From an uncultured Muribaculaceae bacterium (GTDB taxonomy: Bacteria > Bacteroidota > Bacteroidia > Bacteroidales > Muribaculaceae), in NCBI GenBank assembly GCA_904501735.1, contig CAJGBY010000020.1, positions 1-26,554 on the forward strand: 26,554 nucleotides of DNA. The letters are read 5' to 3'. The position numbers and the translations under genes were made by a program. This document shows positions 1 to 7,069 of this stretch, one piece after another; within the stretch, counting starts at the first letter, position 1; the number at the start of each line of letters is the position of its first letter. Below the pieces are notes generated by a model. That model searched no databases and was not told where the DNA came from. It was given only the letters and a program-made list of their open reading frames with translations.

Positions 1-364
1 CGACAGTTAAGATGTATTTGATGTGTCAAAGATACAAATTTAAAAGCAAATCACAACTTATTTGCCACTGCTTCTATGCTTGATGGGATGTATTTGATGT
101 GTCAAAGATACAAATTTAAAAGCAAATCACAACATTTATCACAAAATCATTTTCAAGAACGAAGATGTATTTGATGTGTCAAAGATACAAATTTAAAAGC
201 AAATCACAACTGCATTGAAGAATGCTATTGAAAACGGCAAGATGTATTTGATGTGTCAAAGATACAAATTTAAAAGCAAATCACAACCTGAAGAAGATGC
301 TACATTTGGAGCGGAATGATGTATTTGATGTGTCAAAGATACAAATTTAAAAGCAAATTACAAC
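1..364 (-). CRISPR. CRISPR array, 47-bp repeats, probably type II-C (left end cut by window)
   Basis: Five direct repeats of 47 bp lie at 11-57, 87-133, 164-210, 241-287 and 318-364. Each begins GATGTATTTGATG and ends GCAAATCACAAC on the + strand. The four complete spacers are 58-86 (29 bp), 134-163, 211-240 and 288-317 (30 bp each); 1-10 is the end of another spacer, so the array continues to the left. The first four repeats are identical; the fifth has one change (T for C at 359). Read on the minus strand, the repeat starts GTTGTGATTTGC and is close to the 47-nt repeat known from Bacteroides fragilis type II-C systems, so the crRNA sense strand is taken to be minus. No cas gene or convincing tracrRNA is in the window, so the subtype is inferred from the repeat only. 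The array itself is certain. Confidence 0.97.
318..364 (-). promoter_or_regulatory. Repeat-embedded promoter (rightmost copy; present in all five repeats)
   Basis: On the minus strand this repeat carries GTTG (364-361), a 19-bp gap, then TATCTTTG (341-334). This matches the Bacteroides -33 / -7 (TAnnTTTG) promoter and has the same geometry as the promoters seen here before marC, mutA and the methyltransferase gene. The same elements occur at 57-54/34-27, 133-130/110-103, 210-207/187-180 and 287-284/264-257. Transcription would begin in the last 9-12 bases of the repeat and run into the next spacer to the left. Repeat-embedded promoters are established for type II-C arrays of Neisseria; activity here is inferred. 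Confidence 0.5.
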
Positions 365-562
365 GAAAACGCTAAATTATAGTTGAGAGTTATAATTAAA
401 AAGGGTGAACTTCAAAAAAAAATCTTAAAAAGCAAAGAAACTCTTATCAACACATTATAATATATATGTATCATAAATCCCATATTAAATTCCACACATT
501 AACATAACACAAATACTATTTATCATAATGTTAATTATAGTTCAATTATATCAAAATTATTA
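365..562. other. AT-rich flank between the CRISPR array and the first gene
   Basis: This stretch has no gene. It is very AT-rich and contains no cas gene and no clear tracrRNA with hairpins. One segment, 421-441, resembles the right half of the CRISPR repeat: removing two single inserted bases gives AATTTAAAAGCAAA, as in the repeat. It could be a decayed repeat, a weak anti-repeat, or chance in AT-rich DNA. Whether this flank serves as an integration leader cannot be told from the sequence. Confidence 0.5.
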
Positions 563-594
563 TTTGACCATAAATAGATTAATTATTACCTTTG
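563..594 (+). promoter_or_regulatory. Bacteroides-type promoter of the THUMP-like methyltransferase gene
   Basis: TTTG at 563-566, a 20-bp gap, and TACCTTTG at 587-594 match both boxes of the Bacteroides consensus. The expected transcript start is near 600, about 27 bases before the ATG at 627. This position rules out translation start sites upstream of it. Confidence 0.65.
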
Positions 595-626
595 TAATAA
601 CAATTTTGAATCTAAAATTAAAGGTA

Positions 627-1835
627 ATGAACTTAGAAACTTTACAAGGCTATCTAAATAACTCCGATTTCTTTGAATTTATTTCAACAAACTTAAATGC
701 AGATACAAATGCTCTCCGTTTGAAGAAATTCAAGGATCTCACATTTGATTCAAAATTTGCTATTCTACAAATAGAATGCAAAAAACGCATTCAAAAAAAA
801 CTACCAGAATTATACGACACAAAGATTTTTCTATTCCCAAGCATTTTAGCAACCGAACAATGTACGGCTCAAGAGATTGCTAAATTCCATTCAACTCTTT
901 TTGACGAAAATGAATTAGTTCTTGATATGACTGCAGGACTGTGTGTTGATGCTTTTTATATTTCAAAAAAAGTAAAACACATCACAGCTCTTGAACTAAA
1001 TCCCGACACTGCATTACTTTCAAGTTTTAACATGTCAAATCTTGCTAAAAACATTACTGTTTTGAACCAAGATTGTAATGATTTTATTAATTCGACCAAT
1101 CAGACTTTCGATTCGGTATTTATCGATCCAGCACGCCGTGGCGACAACAACAAACGACTTTTTGGTCTCGTCGATTGCCAGCCAAATATTATAGAGCTGA
1201 TTCCTGCTATAAATAACAAGGCTAAAAAGCTCATTATCAAGGCTTCACCCATGTTAGATATAACTCAGTCAATCAACGAGTTACAGCACCATGTTAGTAA
1301 CATCTGGGTAATCGGAATCAATAACGAGTGTAAAGAGGTGCTTTTTAAAGTTGATTTACAATGCGATAGCCCTATCACACCTATTATTCACACTATTAAC
1401 TTTGAGAAAAATTGCATTCAAGAGCTTTCCACAAATGAAAATGCAACAAAATCAACAAGTGTAAGTCCTGAATGTGGAATGTACTTATATGAACCTAATA
1501 GATGCATTATGAAGGCTCAAATTTTCGGTACTCTTGAAAATAACCTTAATGTGTCACCAATCCATCACAATTCGCATCTATTTGTAAGCACAAATGAAGT
1601 TGACAATTTCCCTGGTAGAAGTTTTATTATCGAACAAATCATTCCGTTCAAGAGCAACGAACTAAAACACATAAAAAAAGAACACCCACAAATAAATGTG
1701 AGTGTTAGAAATTTCAAACTTTCAGCCGAAGAGCTTAAGATCAAGCTTAAAGTGAAAGATGGTGGAGAAAAATACTTATTTGGAACAACCGATTGCAACA
1801 ACAATGCAATTCTTATCATCTGTTCCAAAATTTAA
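627..1835 (+). CDS. Class I SAM-dependent methyltransferase with THUMP-like C-terminal domain
   Basis: The 402-residue protein is a Rossmann-fold methyltransferase of a family common in Bacteroidota. Visible motifs are the SAM-binding loop VLDMTAG (about residues 98-104), the acidic motif II LELNPD (122-127) and DPARRGD (167-173) at the catalytic strand. The C-terminal third, ending in the segment around SVRNFKLSAEELKIKLKVKDGG, resembles the THUMP-like domain of this family, so the substrate is probably a structured RNA, but no specific target is known to me. The frame is open from an ATG at 528, but a good promoter covers 563-594 and the extra 33 residues are hydrophobic and atypical; the ATG at 627, preceded by TAAAGG, is preferred. 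It converges on smpB with only 13 bp between stop codons. No oddities were seen. Confidence 0.8.
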   Translation: MNLETLQGYLNNSDFFEFISTNLNADTNALRLKKFKDLTFDSKFAILQIECKKRIQKKLPELYDTKIFLFPSILATEQCTAQEIAKFHSTLFDENELVLDMTAGLCVDAFYISKKVKHITALELNPDTALLSSFNMSNLAKNITVLNQDCNDFINSTNQTFDSVFIDPARRGDNNKRLFGLVDCQPNIIELIPAINNKAKKLIIKASPMLDITQSINELQHHVSNIWVIGINNECKEVLFKVDLQCDSPITPIIHTINFEKNCIQELSTNENATKSTSVSPECGMYLYEPNRCIMKAQIFGTLENNLNVSPIHHNSHLFVSTNEVDNFPGRSFIIEQIIPFKSNELKHIKKEHPQINVSVRNFKLSAEELKIKLKVKDGGEKYLFGTTDCNNNAILIICSKI

Positions 1836-1848
1836 ATACTCAACTCCC

Positions 1849-2301
1849 CTATCGTTTCATAATGCGATCTAGCATTCGCTTATCTTCCCTTTCTTTGATT
1901 GATTGACGCTTATCATAAATCTTCTTACCCTTTGCAATTGCTATAACAAGTTTAGCAAAACCTCGCTCATTGATAAACAATCGAAGTGGTACGATAGAAA
2001 ACCCGGCTAAATCATTATTCTTTTTCAATCGCTCTATCTCTTTTTTATTTAGAAGCAATTTGCGATCTCTACGAGCTTCATGATTATTGTAACTACCATA
2101 GAAATACTCTGATATATACATGTTTTTAACCCACACTTCATCATTGTTTATAAAACAAAAAGTGTCGGTCAATCCAGCTTTTCCGGTACGAATCGATTTA
2201 ATCTCTGTTCCAGTAAGCACAATGCCTGCTGTAAAAGTTTCAATGATTTCGTAATCAAATGTAGCTCTTTTATTCTTTATATTAATCTGATTATTTGCCA
2301 T
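1849..2301 (-). CDS. smpB: SsrA-binding protein SmpB
   Basis: SmpB binds tmRNA (SsrA) and brings it to stalled ribosomes for trans-translation, in which the incomplete peptide is tagged for degradation. The 150-residue protein has the normal length and typical features: the OB-fold start NKRATFDYEIIETFTAGIVL, the conserved TGTEIKSIR and GKAGL segments, and a basic C-terminal tail ending in KREDKR/RIMKR-like residues that enters the mRNA channel in the family. The gene begins 9 bp after the stop codon of the Yip1-like gene, so the two are probably cotranscribed leftward. Its stop lies 13 bp from that of the convergent methyltransferase gene, leaving no room for a separate terminator. Identification is firm. 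Confidence 0.96.
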   Translation of the reverse strand: MANNQINIKNKRATFDYEIIETFTAGIVLTGTEIKSIRTGKAGLTDTFCFINNDEVWVKNMYISEYFYGSYNNHEARRDRKLLLNKKEIERLKKNNDLAGFSIVPLRLFINERGFAKLVIAIAKGKKIYDKRQSIKEREDKRMLDRIMKR

Positions 2302-2310
2302 AAGTCATTA

Positions 2311-2859
2311 TTACACATTAGGTAACATCATTTCAAACATATATTTAATACACAAAGGTATTCCTAACAAAAATATAGCCATTGCTGTCAAAAATGACTT
2401 TTCTTTATCTGTAGGTATCTCCAAATACAATCGTCCACAATAAGCCACATACACTACATATACTGGCAATAAATCGAATATTGGAAATCCTGGTACAAGA
2501 TTTTTCAACACATTAATTATAACCAAAATACATAGGTTGAGCACCAAATAATTATTAAATCTATTTGTAGCACTTTCGTTTTCTGCAGTAAACTTAAACA
2601 AACTAGTAATCCAGAATGAGATTAAGAAAAATGCAACAAAATACTTAATAAAATCTATCATTGCACTAACAACCATCACTTTCAAATCCATTTCGACATA
2701 TCCACTAACAAATGGAACGAATTTTGAAGCAGCAAGGATTGCTAAGCAAGGATAAAATAATTTGCTCAACAATATATTATTTGGGATCGAGTATTTATCA
2801 AATCCTTTCCAACCCACTTTAGGCGAAACAAGCAATTTAAATAACTTTCCGAAAAACAT
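2311..2859 (-). CDS. Yip1-like integral membrane protein
   Basis: A protein of about 182 residues with four or five hydrophobic membrane segments. It begins MFFGKLFKLLVSPKVGWKGF, the amphipathic start usual for bacterial Yip1-domain proteins (a Lys/Phe-rich stretch, then SP and a GW pair), followed by alternating hydrophobic helices. The function of bacterial Yip1 proteins is not established. The reading frame can be extended to a TTG at 2928, but a TAATTTTG -7 element lies at 2893-2886 inside that extension, so the ATG at 2859 is preferred. It lies directly upstream of smpB in one transcription unit and is divergent from cdsA. The family call rests on overall layout and is moderate; membrane location is firm. 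Confidence 0.62.
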   Translation of the reverse strand: MFFGKLFKLLVSPKVGWKGFDKYSIPNNILLSKLFYPCLAILAASKFVPFVSGYVEMDLKVMVVSAMIDFIKYFVAFFLISFWITSLFKFTAENESATNRFNNYLVLNLCILVIINVLKNLVPGFPIFDLLPVYVVYVAYCGRLYLEIPTDKEKSFLTAMAIFLLGIPLCIKYMFEMMLPNV

Positions 2860-2885
2860 AAATATTTCTATATTATTTAGAAATA

Positions 2886-2919
2886 CAAAATTAATACAAA
2901 TCGTCAAGAATTGAGCAAT
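2886..2919 (-). promoter_or_regulatory. Probable promoter of the Yip1-like gene and smpB
   Basis: On the minus strand TAATTTTG (2893-2886) matches the -7 box, with ATTG (2919-2916) 22 bp upstream as a weak, slightly distant -33 box. The predicted start falls about 20 bases before the ATG at 2859. Confidence 0.4.
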
Positions 2920-2973
2920 TTTACCCAAAAATAATCTCTCATTTAAAATTATAACACCTCAATTCTAAATAGT

Positions 2974-3005
2974 ATTGTAAACTTTGCAAAAAATCACTAT
3001 TTTTG
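2974..3005 (+). promoter_or_regulatory. Promoter of the cdsA operon
   Basis: ATTG at 2974-2977, a 20-bp gap and TATTTTTG at 2998-3005 match the Bacteroides promoter. The expected start is near 3012, giving a leader of about 20 bases before the GTG start codon at 3032. Confidence 0.6.
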
Positions 3006-3031
3006 TAACATAAACAAATTATAAATTAAAA

Positions 3032-3865
3032 GTGAAAAAATTATTTACTCGTGCTATTACAGGCGGACTATATGTAGCATTAATTATATGCTCACTTGTA
3101 TGTGAATCACAATATCTGTTCTATGCAGTATTTTTGACATTTATAGTGTTCGGAATATGGGAATTTCAATCACTTACCGATAATAAACAAAAGAATCCAA
3201 AGCTTCTTAAATTTATCGATGTAATTGGTGGGATAACTATGTTTATCTCTTTTTCATTATTAGCTAACGACTCTAATGTTGGAATCGTTTGTATAACACC
3301 CTATCTTGCCTACCTAATTATACGCAACATAGCCCAATTATATATTCAATCAACAACAACACTTGAAAATTGGGCTCAATCATTCATGGGACAATTATTT
3401 GTTGCGCTTCCTCTATCACTTCTAAATTTCATCTATTACAAAAACCCTCTATTGCTGTTAGCTATATTCATTTTTATATGGTTAAATGACACTGGAGCAT
3501 ATTGTGTTGGTTCTTTAATAGGCAAACACAGACTATTTGAACGAATTTCGCCTAAGAAATCATGGGAAGGCTTCTGGGGAGGTTTGATCCTCTGCGTTAT
3601 TTCAGGAATTGCAATAGCAACATGGCTCAATTCTTATTTCAATGGACCACAACTATACGGTTGGATAGTTCTTGCTGCTATTGTATCAATATTTTCAACA
3701 TGGGGCGACCTTTGCGAATCCCTTATTAAGCGCTCTATTGGCGTTAAAGATTCCGGCAAGATTTTGCCTGGTCATGGAGGTATTCTTGATCGCATTGACA
3801 GCCTTCTTTTAGTTTCTCCTACAGCATTATTATTTTTCACAATATTAGAATTAATTAGTAAATAA
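3032..3865 (+). CDS. cdsA: Phosphatidate cytidylyltransferase
   Basis: CdsA makes CDP-diacylglycerol from CTP and phosphatidic acid, the branch-point precursor of membrane phospholipids, in the cytoplasmic membrane. The 277-residue protein is hydrophobic throughout, with about seven or eight membrane segments, and ends with the family signature at about residues 230-257: SLIKR, then VKDSGKILPGHGG, then LDRIDS. These include the conserved Lys, Asp and His residues of the cytidylyltransferase motif. It starts with GTG at 3032; no strong ribosome-binding site is visible, as is normal in this phylum. It heads a four-gene rightward unit (purM follows after 13 bp). In many Bacteroidales cdsA follows ftsH; here the upstream neighbour is a divergent Yip1-like gene instead. 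Confidence 0.95.
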   Translation: MKKLFTRAITGGLYVALIICSLVCESQYLFYAVFLTFIVFGIWEFQSLTDNKQKNPKLLKFIDVIGGITMFISFSLLANDSNVGIVCITPYLAYLIIRNIAQLYIQSTTTLENWAQSFMGQLFVALPLSLLNFIYYKNPLLLLAIFIFIWLNDTGAYCVGSLIGKHRLFERISPKKSWEGFWGGLILCVISGIAIATWLNSYFNGPQLYGWIVLAAIVSIFSTWGDLCESLIKRSIGVKDSGKILPGHGGILDRIDSLLLVSPTALLFFTILELISK

Positions 3866-3878
3866 AATTTCTCAACAT

Positions 3879-5045
3879 ATGAACAATCAAAGATATGACT
3901 TAAGAGGCGTATCGGCATCTAAAGAAGATGTTCACAACGCAATTAAAAATGTAGACAAAGGATTATATCCTAAAGCATTCTGCAAGATTATTCCTGATAT
4001 ACTTGGAGGAGATCCTGAATATTGTAATATTATGCATGCTGATGGCGCTGGCACAAAGTCATCTCTTGCTTACTTATATTGGAAAGAAACTGGCGACATG
4101 AGCGTATGGAAAGGTATTGCACAAGATGCCTTGATTATGAACATTGACGATTTGCTATGTGTAGGTGCAACCGACAACATCCTTTTGTCATCAACTATCG
4201 GACGTAACAAATTGCTCATTCCAGGTGAAGTAATCTCAGCAATTATCAATGGTACTGAAGAATTGCTTCAAGAACTTCGTCAAGTGGGCGTAAATATCAT
4301 CTCAACTGGTGGCGAAACTGCCGATGTTGGTGATTTAGTGCGTACAATTATCGTAGATAGTACCGTTACTTGCCGAATGAAGCGTAGCCATGTAATCAAC
4401 AATGCTAACATTGCTGGAGGTGATGTTATTGTAGGTCTTGCTTCATTTGGTCAAGCTACATACGAAAAAGAATACAATGGTGGTATGGGTAGCAATGGTC
4501 TTACTTCTGCACGCCATGATGTTTTTGCTAAATATCTTGCAGAAAAATATCCAGAAAGTTTCGACAAGAATGTTCCAAATGATTTGATTTACTCTGGTAA
4601 TGTAAAACTTACTGATAAGGTAGAAGGAGTAGACATAGATGCTGGCAAACTTGTTTTATCTCCAACTCGCACTTATGCTCCTGTTATAAAGAGAATTCTT
4701 GATGAAATGAGAGATAAAATTCATGGTATGGTACACTGCTCTGGAGGTGCACAAACCAAGATATTACACTTCATCGACAACAAGCATGTCATCAAGGACA
4801 ACCTATTCCCTACTCCTCCTCTATTCAAACTTATCCAAGAACAATCAGGAACTGATTGGAAGGAAATGTATAAGGTATTCAACATGGGACACCGTATGGA
4901 AATCTATTTGGCTCCTGAAGATGCTGAAAAGATTATCGAAATTACTCAATCATTCGGTATCGAAGCTCAAATTGTAGGTCGCGTTGAAGATGCTCCTGAA
5001 AAGAAACTTACAATTAAGTCTGAATACGGCATTTTTGAATATTAA
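3879..5045 (+). CDS. purM: AIR synthase (phosphoribosylformylglycinamidine cyclo-ligase), Bacteroidota-type long form
   Basis: PurM closes the imidazole ring of purines, converting FGAM to AIR with ATP. The 388-residue protein is of the PurM/PurL ATP-binding fold: DGAGTKSSLA (about residues 56-65) matches the canonical DGVGTK nucleotide loop, followed by the MNIDDLLCVGA segment (canonical CVNDLVVQGAE), STGGETADV (canonical VGGETAEMPG), the LVLSPTRTY segment (canonical LLAPTRIY) and MYKVFNMGHRMEI (canonical MYRTFNCGVGM). It is longer than the roughly 345-residue E. coli enzyme and diverges from it: the TGGG segment reads HCSGGAQTK. This form is usual in Bacteroidales as far as I recall. It lies between cdsA and mltF, with only 2 bp before the next gene. 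A paralogous role cannot be excluded. Confidence 0.82.
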   Translation: MNNQRYDLRGVSASKEDVHNAIKNVDKGLYPKAFCKIIPDILGGDPEYCNIMHADGAGTKSSLAYLYWKETGDMSVWKGIAQDALIMNIDDLLCVGATDNILLSSTIGRNKLLIPGEVISAIINGTEELLQELRQVGVNIISTGGETADVGDLVRTIIVDSTVTCRMKRSHVINNANIAGGDVIVGLASFGQATYEKEYNGGMGSNGLTSARHDVFAKYLAEKYPESFDKNVPNDLIYSGNVKLTDKVEGVDIDAGKLVLSPTRTYAPVIKRILDEMRDKIHGMVHCSGGAQTKILHFIDNKHVIKDNLFPTPPLFKLIQEQSGTDWKEMYKVFNMGHRMEIYLAPEDAEKIIEITQSFGIEAQIVGRVEDAPEKKLTIKSEYGIFEY

Positions 5046-5047
5046 AT

Positions 5048-6427
5048 ATGAATGTTCTGCGCAAATTATGTATATTAACAATTAGTTCATTCCTACTAAG
5101 CCTAATTTACTCATGTGGTAGCTCAAGTAGGAATGAACTAATACAAAATTTGCCCGACACTCTGAAAATTGGGACTCTTTACAGTCCAACATCGTTCTTT
5201 ATTTTTAGAGGCGACACATTAGGATACGAATATGAGCGTATTCAAAATTTTGTTAGCGATAAGAAAATACACTCTAAATTCTATATCGCTCGCAATATGG
5301 CCGAAATGATTTCTATGCTAGATTTAGGTAAAATCGACATAATCGCATATGAAATCCCTATCATTAATGAATACAAAAACACACTTATCAACTGCGGCAA
5401 CGAGACCGTAACAACACAAGTTCTCGTTCAACCCAAATCGGACAATATGATTACCGATGTAACGCAGTTAATAGGAAAAGATATATATGTCGAACAAAAT
5501 TCTAAGTATGAAATTCGTCTACGAAATCTAGACAATGAAGTTGGTGGTGGAATCAACATTCATAGTATTAATAAAGACTCTATCATCACTGAGGACTTGA
5601 TTAAAATGGTAGCAGAGCGACAAATACCACTTACCATCGTCGACAGCGACATCGCAAAACTTAACCAAACTTATTTCAAGAACATCGATATTAATCTTCC
5701 CATCAGCTTCGAACAACGAGCATCGTGGGCTGTAAATAAATCAAATACAACTTTAGCCGATAGCATTAATGCTTGGTCGGAAACTTCTAAAAGTATCATC
5801 GACAACAAACGACTTTTGAAACGATATTTTGAGCGTAGCAAGAGCAAATATAGCGATTTAAGTATTCCTAAAATCAATTTCATCAACGGAAGAATTTCCC
5901 CTTATGACGAAATCTTCAGGAAATATGCACAGGAAATAGATTGGGATTGGCGATTACTTGCAGCTCAAGCTTGGAGCGAATCTCATTTTGACACAACAGC
6001 TGTTTCATGGGCAGGAGCTAAAGGACTCATGCAATTAATGCCAAGCACAGCAAGAGCATATGGACTTGCAGTTGAACAAATGGAAAACCCTGAGCTTAAT
6101 GTTAAAGCAGCAGTAGCTAACATAAAAGACCTAAATAAAATTTTCGCTAAAAGAGTGCAAGATCCAACTGAACGAATTAAATTTATTATTGCAGCATATA
6201 ATTCGGGTGCAGGTCACATTCTTGATGCGATAGCATTAGCCGAAAAATATGGCAAAAACCCACAAGAATGGGATAACAATGTAAGTGTTACACTTCAATG
6301 GAAAGCTAACCCAGAATACTTTAATGATGAAGTATGCCGAAATGGTTATTTCCGAGGTAGCCAAACAATAACTTATGTAAAAAAAGTTGAGGATTGTTTT
6401 AAATACTTTTCCTCAAATGTAAAATAA
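5048..6427 (+). CDS. mltF: MltF-like membrane-bound lytic murein transglycosylase (lipoprotein)
   Basis: Two-domain enzyme of 459 residues that cleaves peptidoglycan glycan strands with formation of 1,6-anhydro ends. The N-terminus is a lipoprotein signal (LSLIYSC, lipidated Cys23). Residues about 38-265 resemble a periplasmic solute-binding (SBP family 3) domain, which in MltF modulates activity. Residues about 283-455 form the SLT lysozyme-like domain: the catalytic Glu311 in AWSESHFD, then GAKGLMQLMPSTA (324-336) and AAYNSGAGH. Anchoring in the outer or cytoplasmic membrane is by the lipid and cannot be decided from the sequence. It begins 2 bp after the purM stop and is followed 23 bp later by another lipoprotein gene. 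The family call is solid; the symbol follows the domain architecture. Confidence 0.88.
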   Translation: MNVLRKLCILTISSFLLSLIYSCGSSSRNELIQNLPDTLKIGTLYSPTSFFIFRGDTLGYEYERIQNFVSDKKIHSKFYIARNMAEMISMLDLGKIDIIAYEIPIINEYKNTLINCGNETVTTQVLVQPKSDNMITDVTQLIGKDIYVEQNSKYEIRLRNLDNEVGGGINIHSINKDSIITEDLIKMVAERQIPLTIVDSDIAKLNQTYFKNIDINLPISFEQRASWAVNKSNTTLADSINAWSETSKSIIDNKRLLKRYFERSKSKYSDLSIPKINFINGRISPYDEIFRKYAQEIDWDWRLLAAQAWSESHFDTTAVSWAGAKGLMQLMPSTARAYGLAVEQMENPELNVKAAVANIKDLNKIFAKRVQDPTERIKFIIAAYNSGAGHILDAIALAEKYGKNPQEWDNNVSVTLQWKANPEYFNDEVCRNGYFRGSQTITYVKKVEDCFKYFSSNVK

Positions 6428-6450
6428 CAACCTAAATAACACTTTTTATT

Positions 6451-7002
6451 ATGAGAAAGAAATATTTATCAGTAGCAGTTGTATTAGCCCTTGCTTCTTC
6501 TATGATGTTTTCATCTTGTGTAGGAAGTTTCACGCTAACTAATAAAGTATTAGAATGGAACAAACAAGCAGGTAGTAAATTCGTAAATGCTGTCATTTTC
6601 ACAGCTTTCTGCATCATCCCAGTATACGAAATCACAGTTTTAGCCGATGCACTTGTAATTAATACTATTGAATTCTGGTCAGGTACTAACCCTGTCGATG
6701 AGGTAAGCACAAAAATCATTGATGGCAAAGACGCTAAATATATGATTGAACGCAATAAGTATGGCTACACTATCACAAACCTTGCCGACAACTCTATTGT
6801 TAAATTCAACTTCAATGAAGCTGATAATTCATGGGCTCTTGAAGCAAATGATACAACTTATCCATTGCTTCAATTCGTTGACGACAACCATGTAAAAATG
6901 ATTGCACCAAACAACGAATACAAAACAGTTGAATTGAGCAACGAAGGTGTTCTTGCATACCAAGAACTTATCAACAATAACTTATTCTTTGCTCAAAAAT
7001 AA
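6451..7002 (+). CDS. DUF3332 family lipoprotein
   Basis: A 183-residue predicted lipoprotein with signal peptide and lipobox FSSC (Cys23). The conserved part follows directly: SFTLTNKVLEWNKQAG, then a hydrophobic FVNAVIFTAF-IIPVYEI stretch (probably a membrane segment, about 44-60), then INTIEFWSGTNPV, all as in DUF3332 proteins of Bacteroidota. The second half is a small beta-rich domain (about 85-180) without recognisable catalytic motif. The function is unknown. It is the last gene of the cdsA-purM-mltF unit and is followed by a strong hairpin terminator at 7016-7056. Its position after a lytic transglycosylase suggests an envelope role, but that is inference from neighbourhood only. Confidence 0.85.
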   Translation: MRKKYLSVAVVLALASSMMFSSCVGSFTLTNKVLEWNKQAGSKFVNAVIFTAFCIIPVYEITVLADALVINTIEFWSGTNPVDEVSTKIIDGKDAKYMIERNKYGYTITNLADNSIVKFNFNEADNSWALEANDTTYPLLQFVDDNHVKMIAPNNEYKTVELSNEGVLAYQELINNNLFFAQK

Positions 7003-7015
7003 GAAAATAACACAT

Positions 7016-7056
7016 AAAAAAAAATCCGAAGAATGATCTTCCTCGGATTTTTTTTT
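7016..7056. terminator. Bidirectional hairpin terminator between the cdsA operon and the gyrA operon
   Basis: Arms ATCCGAAGAA (7024-7033) and TTCCTCGGAT (7039-7048) pair with one A/C mismatch around the loop TGATC, flanked by an A run (7016-7024) and a T run (7048-7056). It can end transcripts from either side: the DUF3332 gene on plus and the TPR gene on minus. Confidence 0.85.
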
Positions 7057-7069
7057 ATATCTCTATCAA

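Noticed and set aside
11..317. Self-targeting spacers
   Set aside because: No spacer was seen to match any gene in this window by eye; the rest of the genome cannot be examined here.
528..626. N-terminal extension of the methyltransferase from an ATG at 528
   Set aside because: A strong -33/-7 promoter lies inside it (563-594), the encoded residues are hydrophobic and unlike the family, and a good ATG with TAAAGG upstream is at 627.
365..626. tracrRNA or cas gene remnant beside the array
   Set aside because: No hairpin series, terminator or cas-like coding sequence is present; only the weak resemblance at 421-441 was kept, as a low-interest finding.
2860..2928. Extension of the Yip1-like protein to a TTG codon at 2928
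   Set aside because: A -7 promoter box falls inside it and the ATG at 2859 gives the family's usual N-terminus.
4621..4665. VDIDAG motif in the middle of PurM, suggesting a rearranged or permuted enzyme
   Set aside because: The surrounding segment aligns with the canonical LLAPTRIY region, and the other motifs are in normal order, so the similarity to the N-terminal VDIDAG of other PurM proteins is taken as coincidence.
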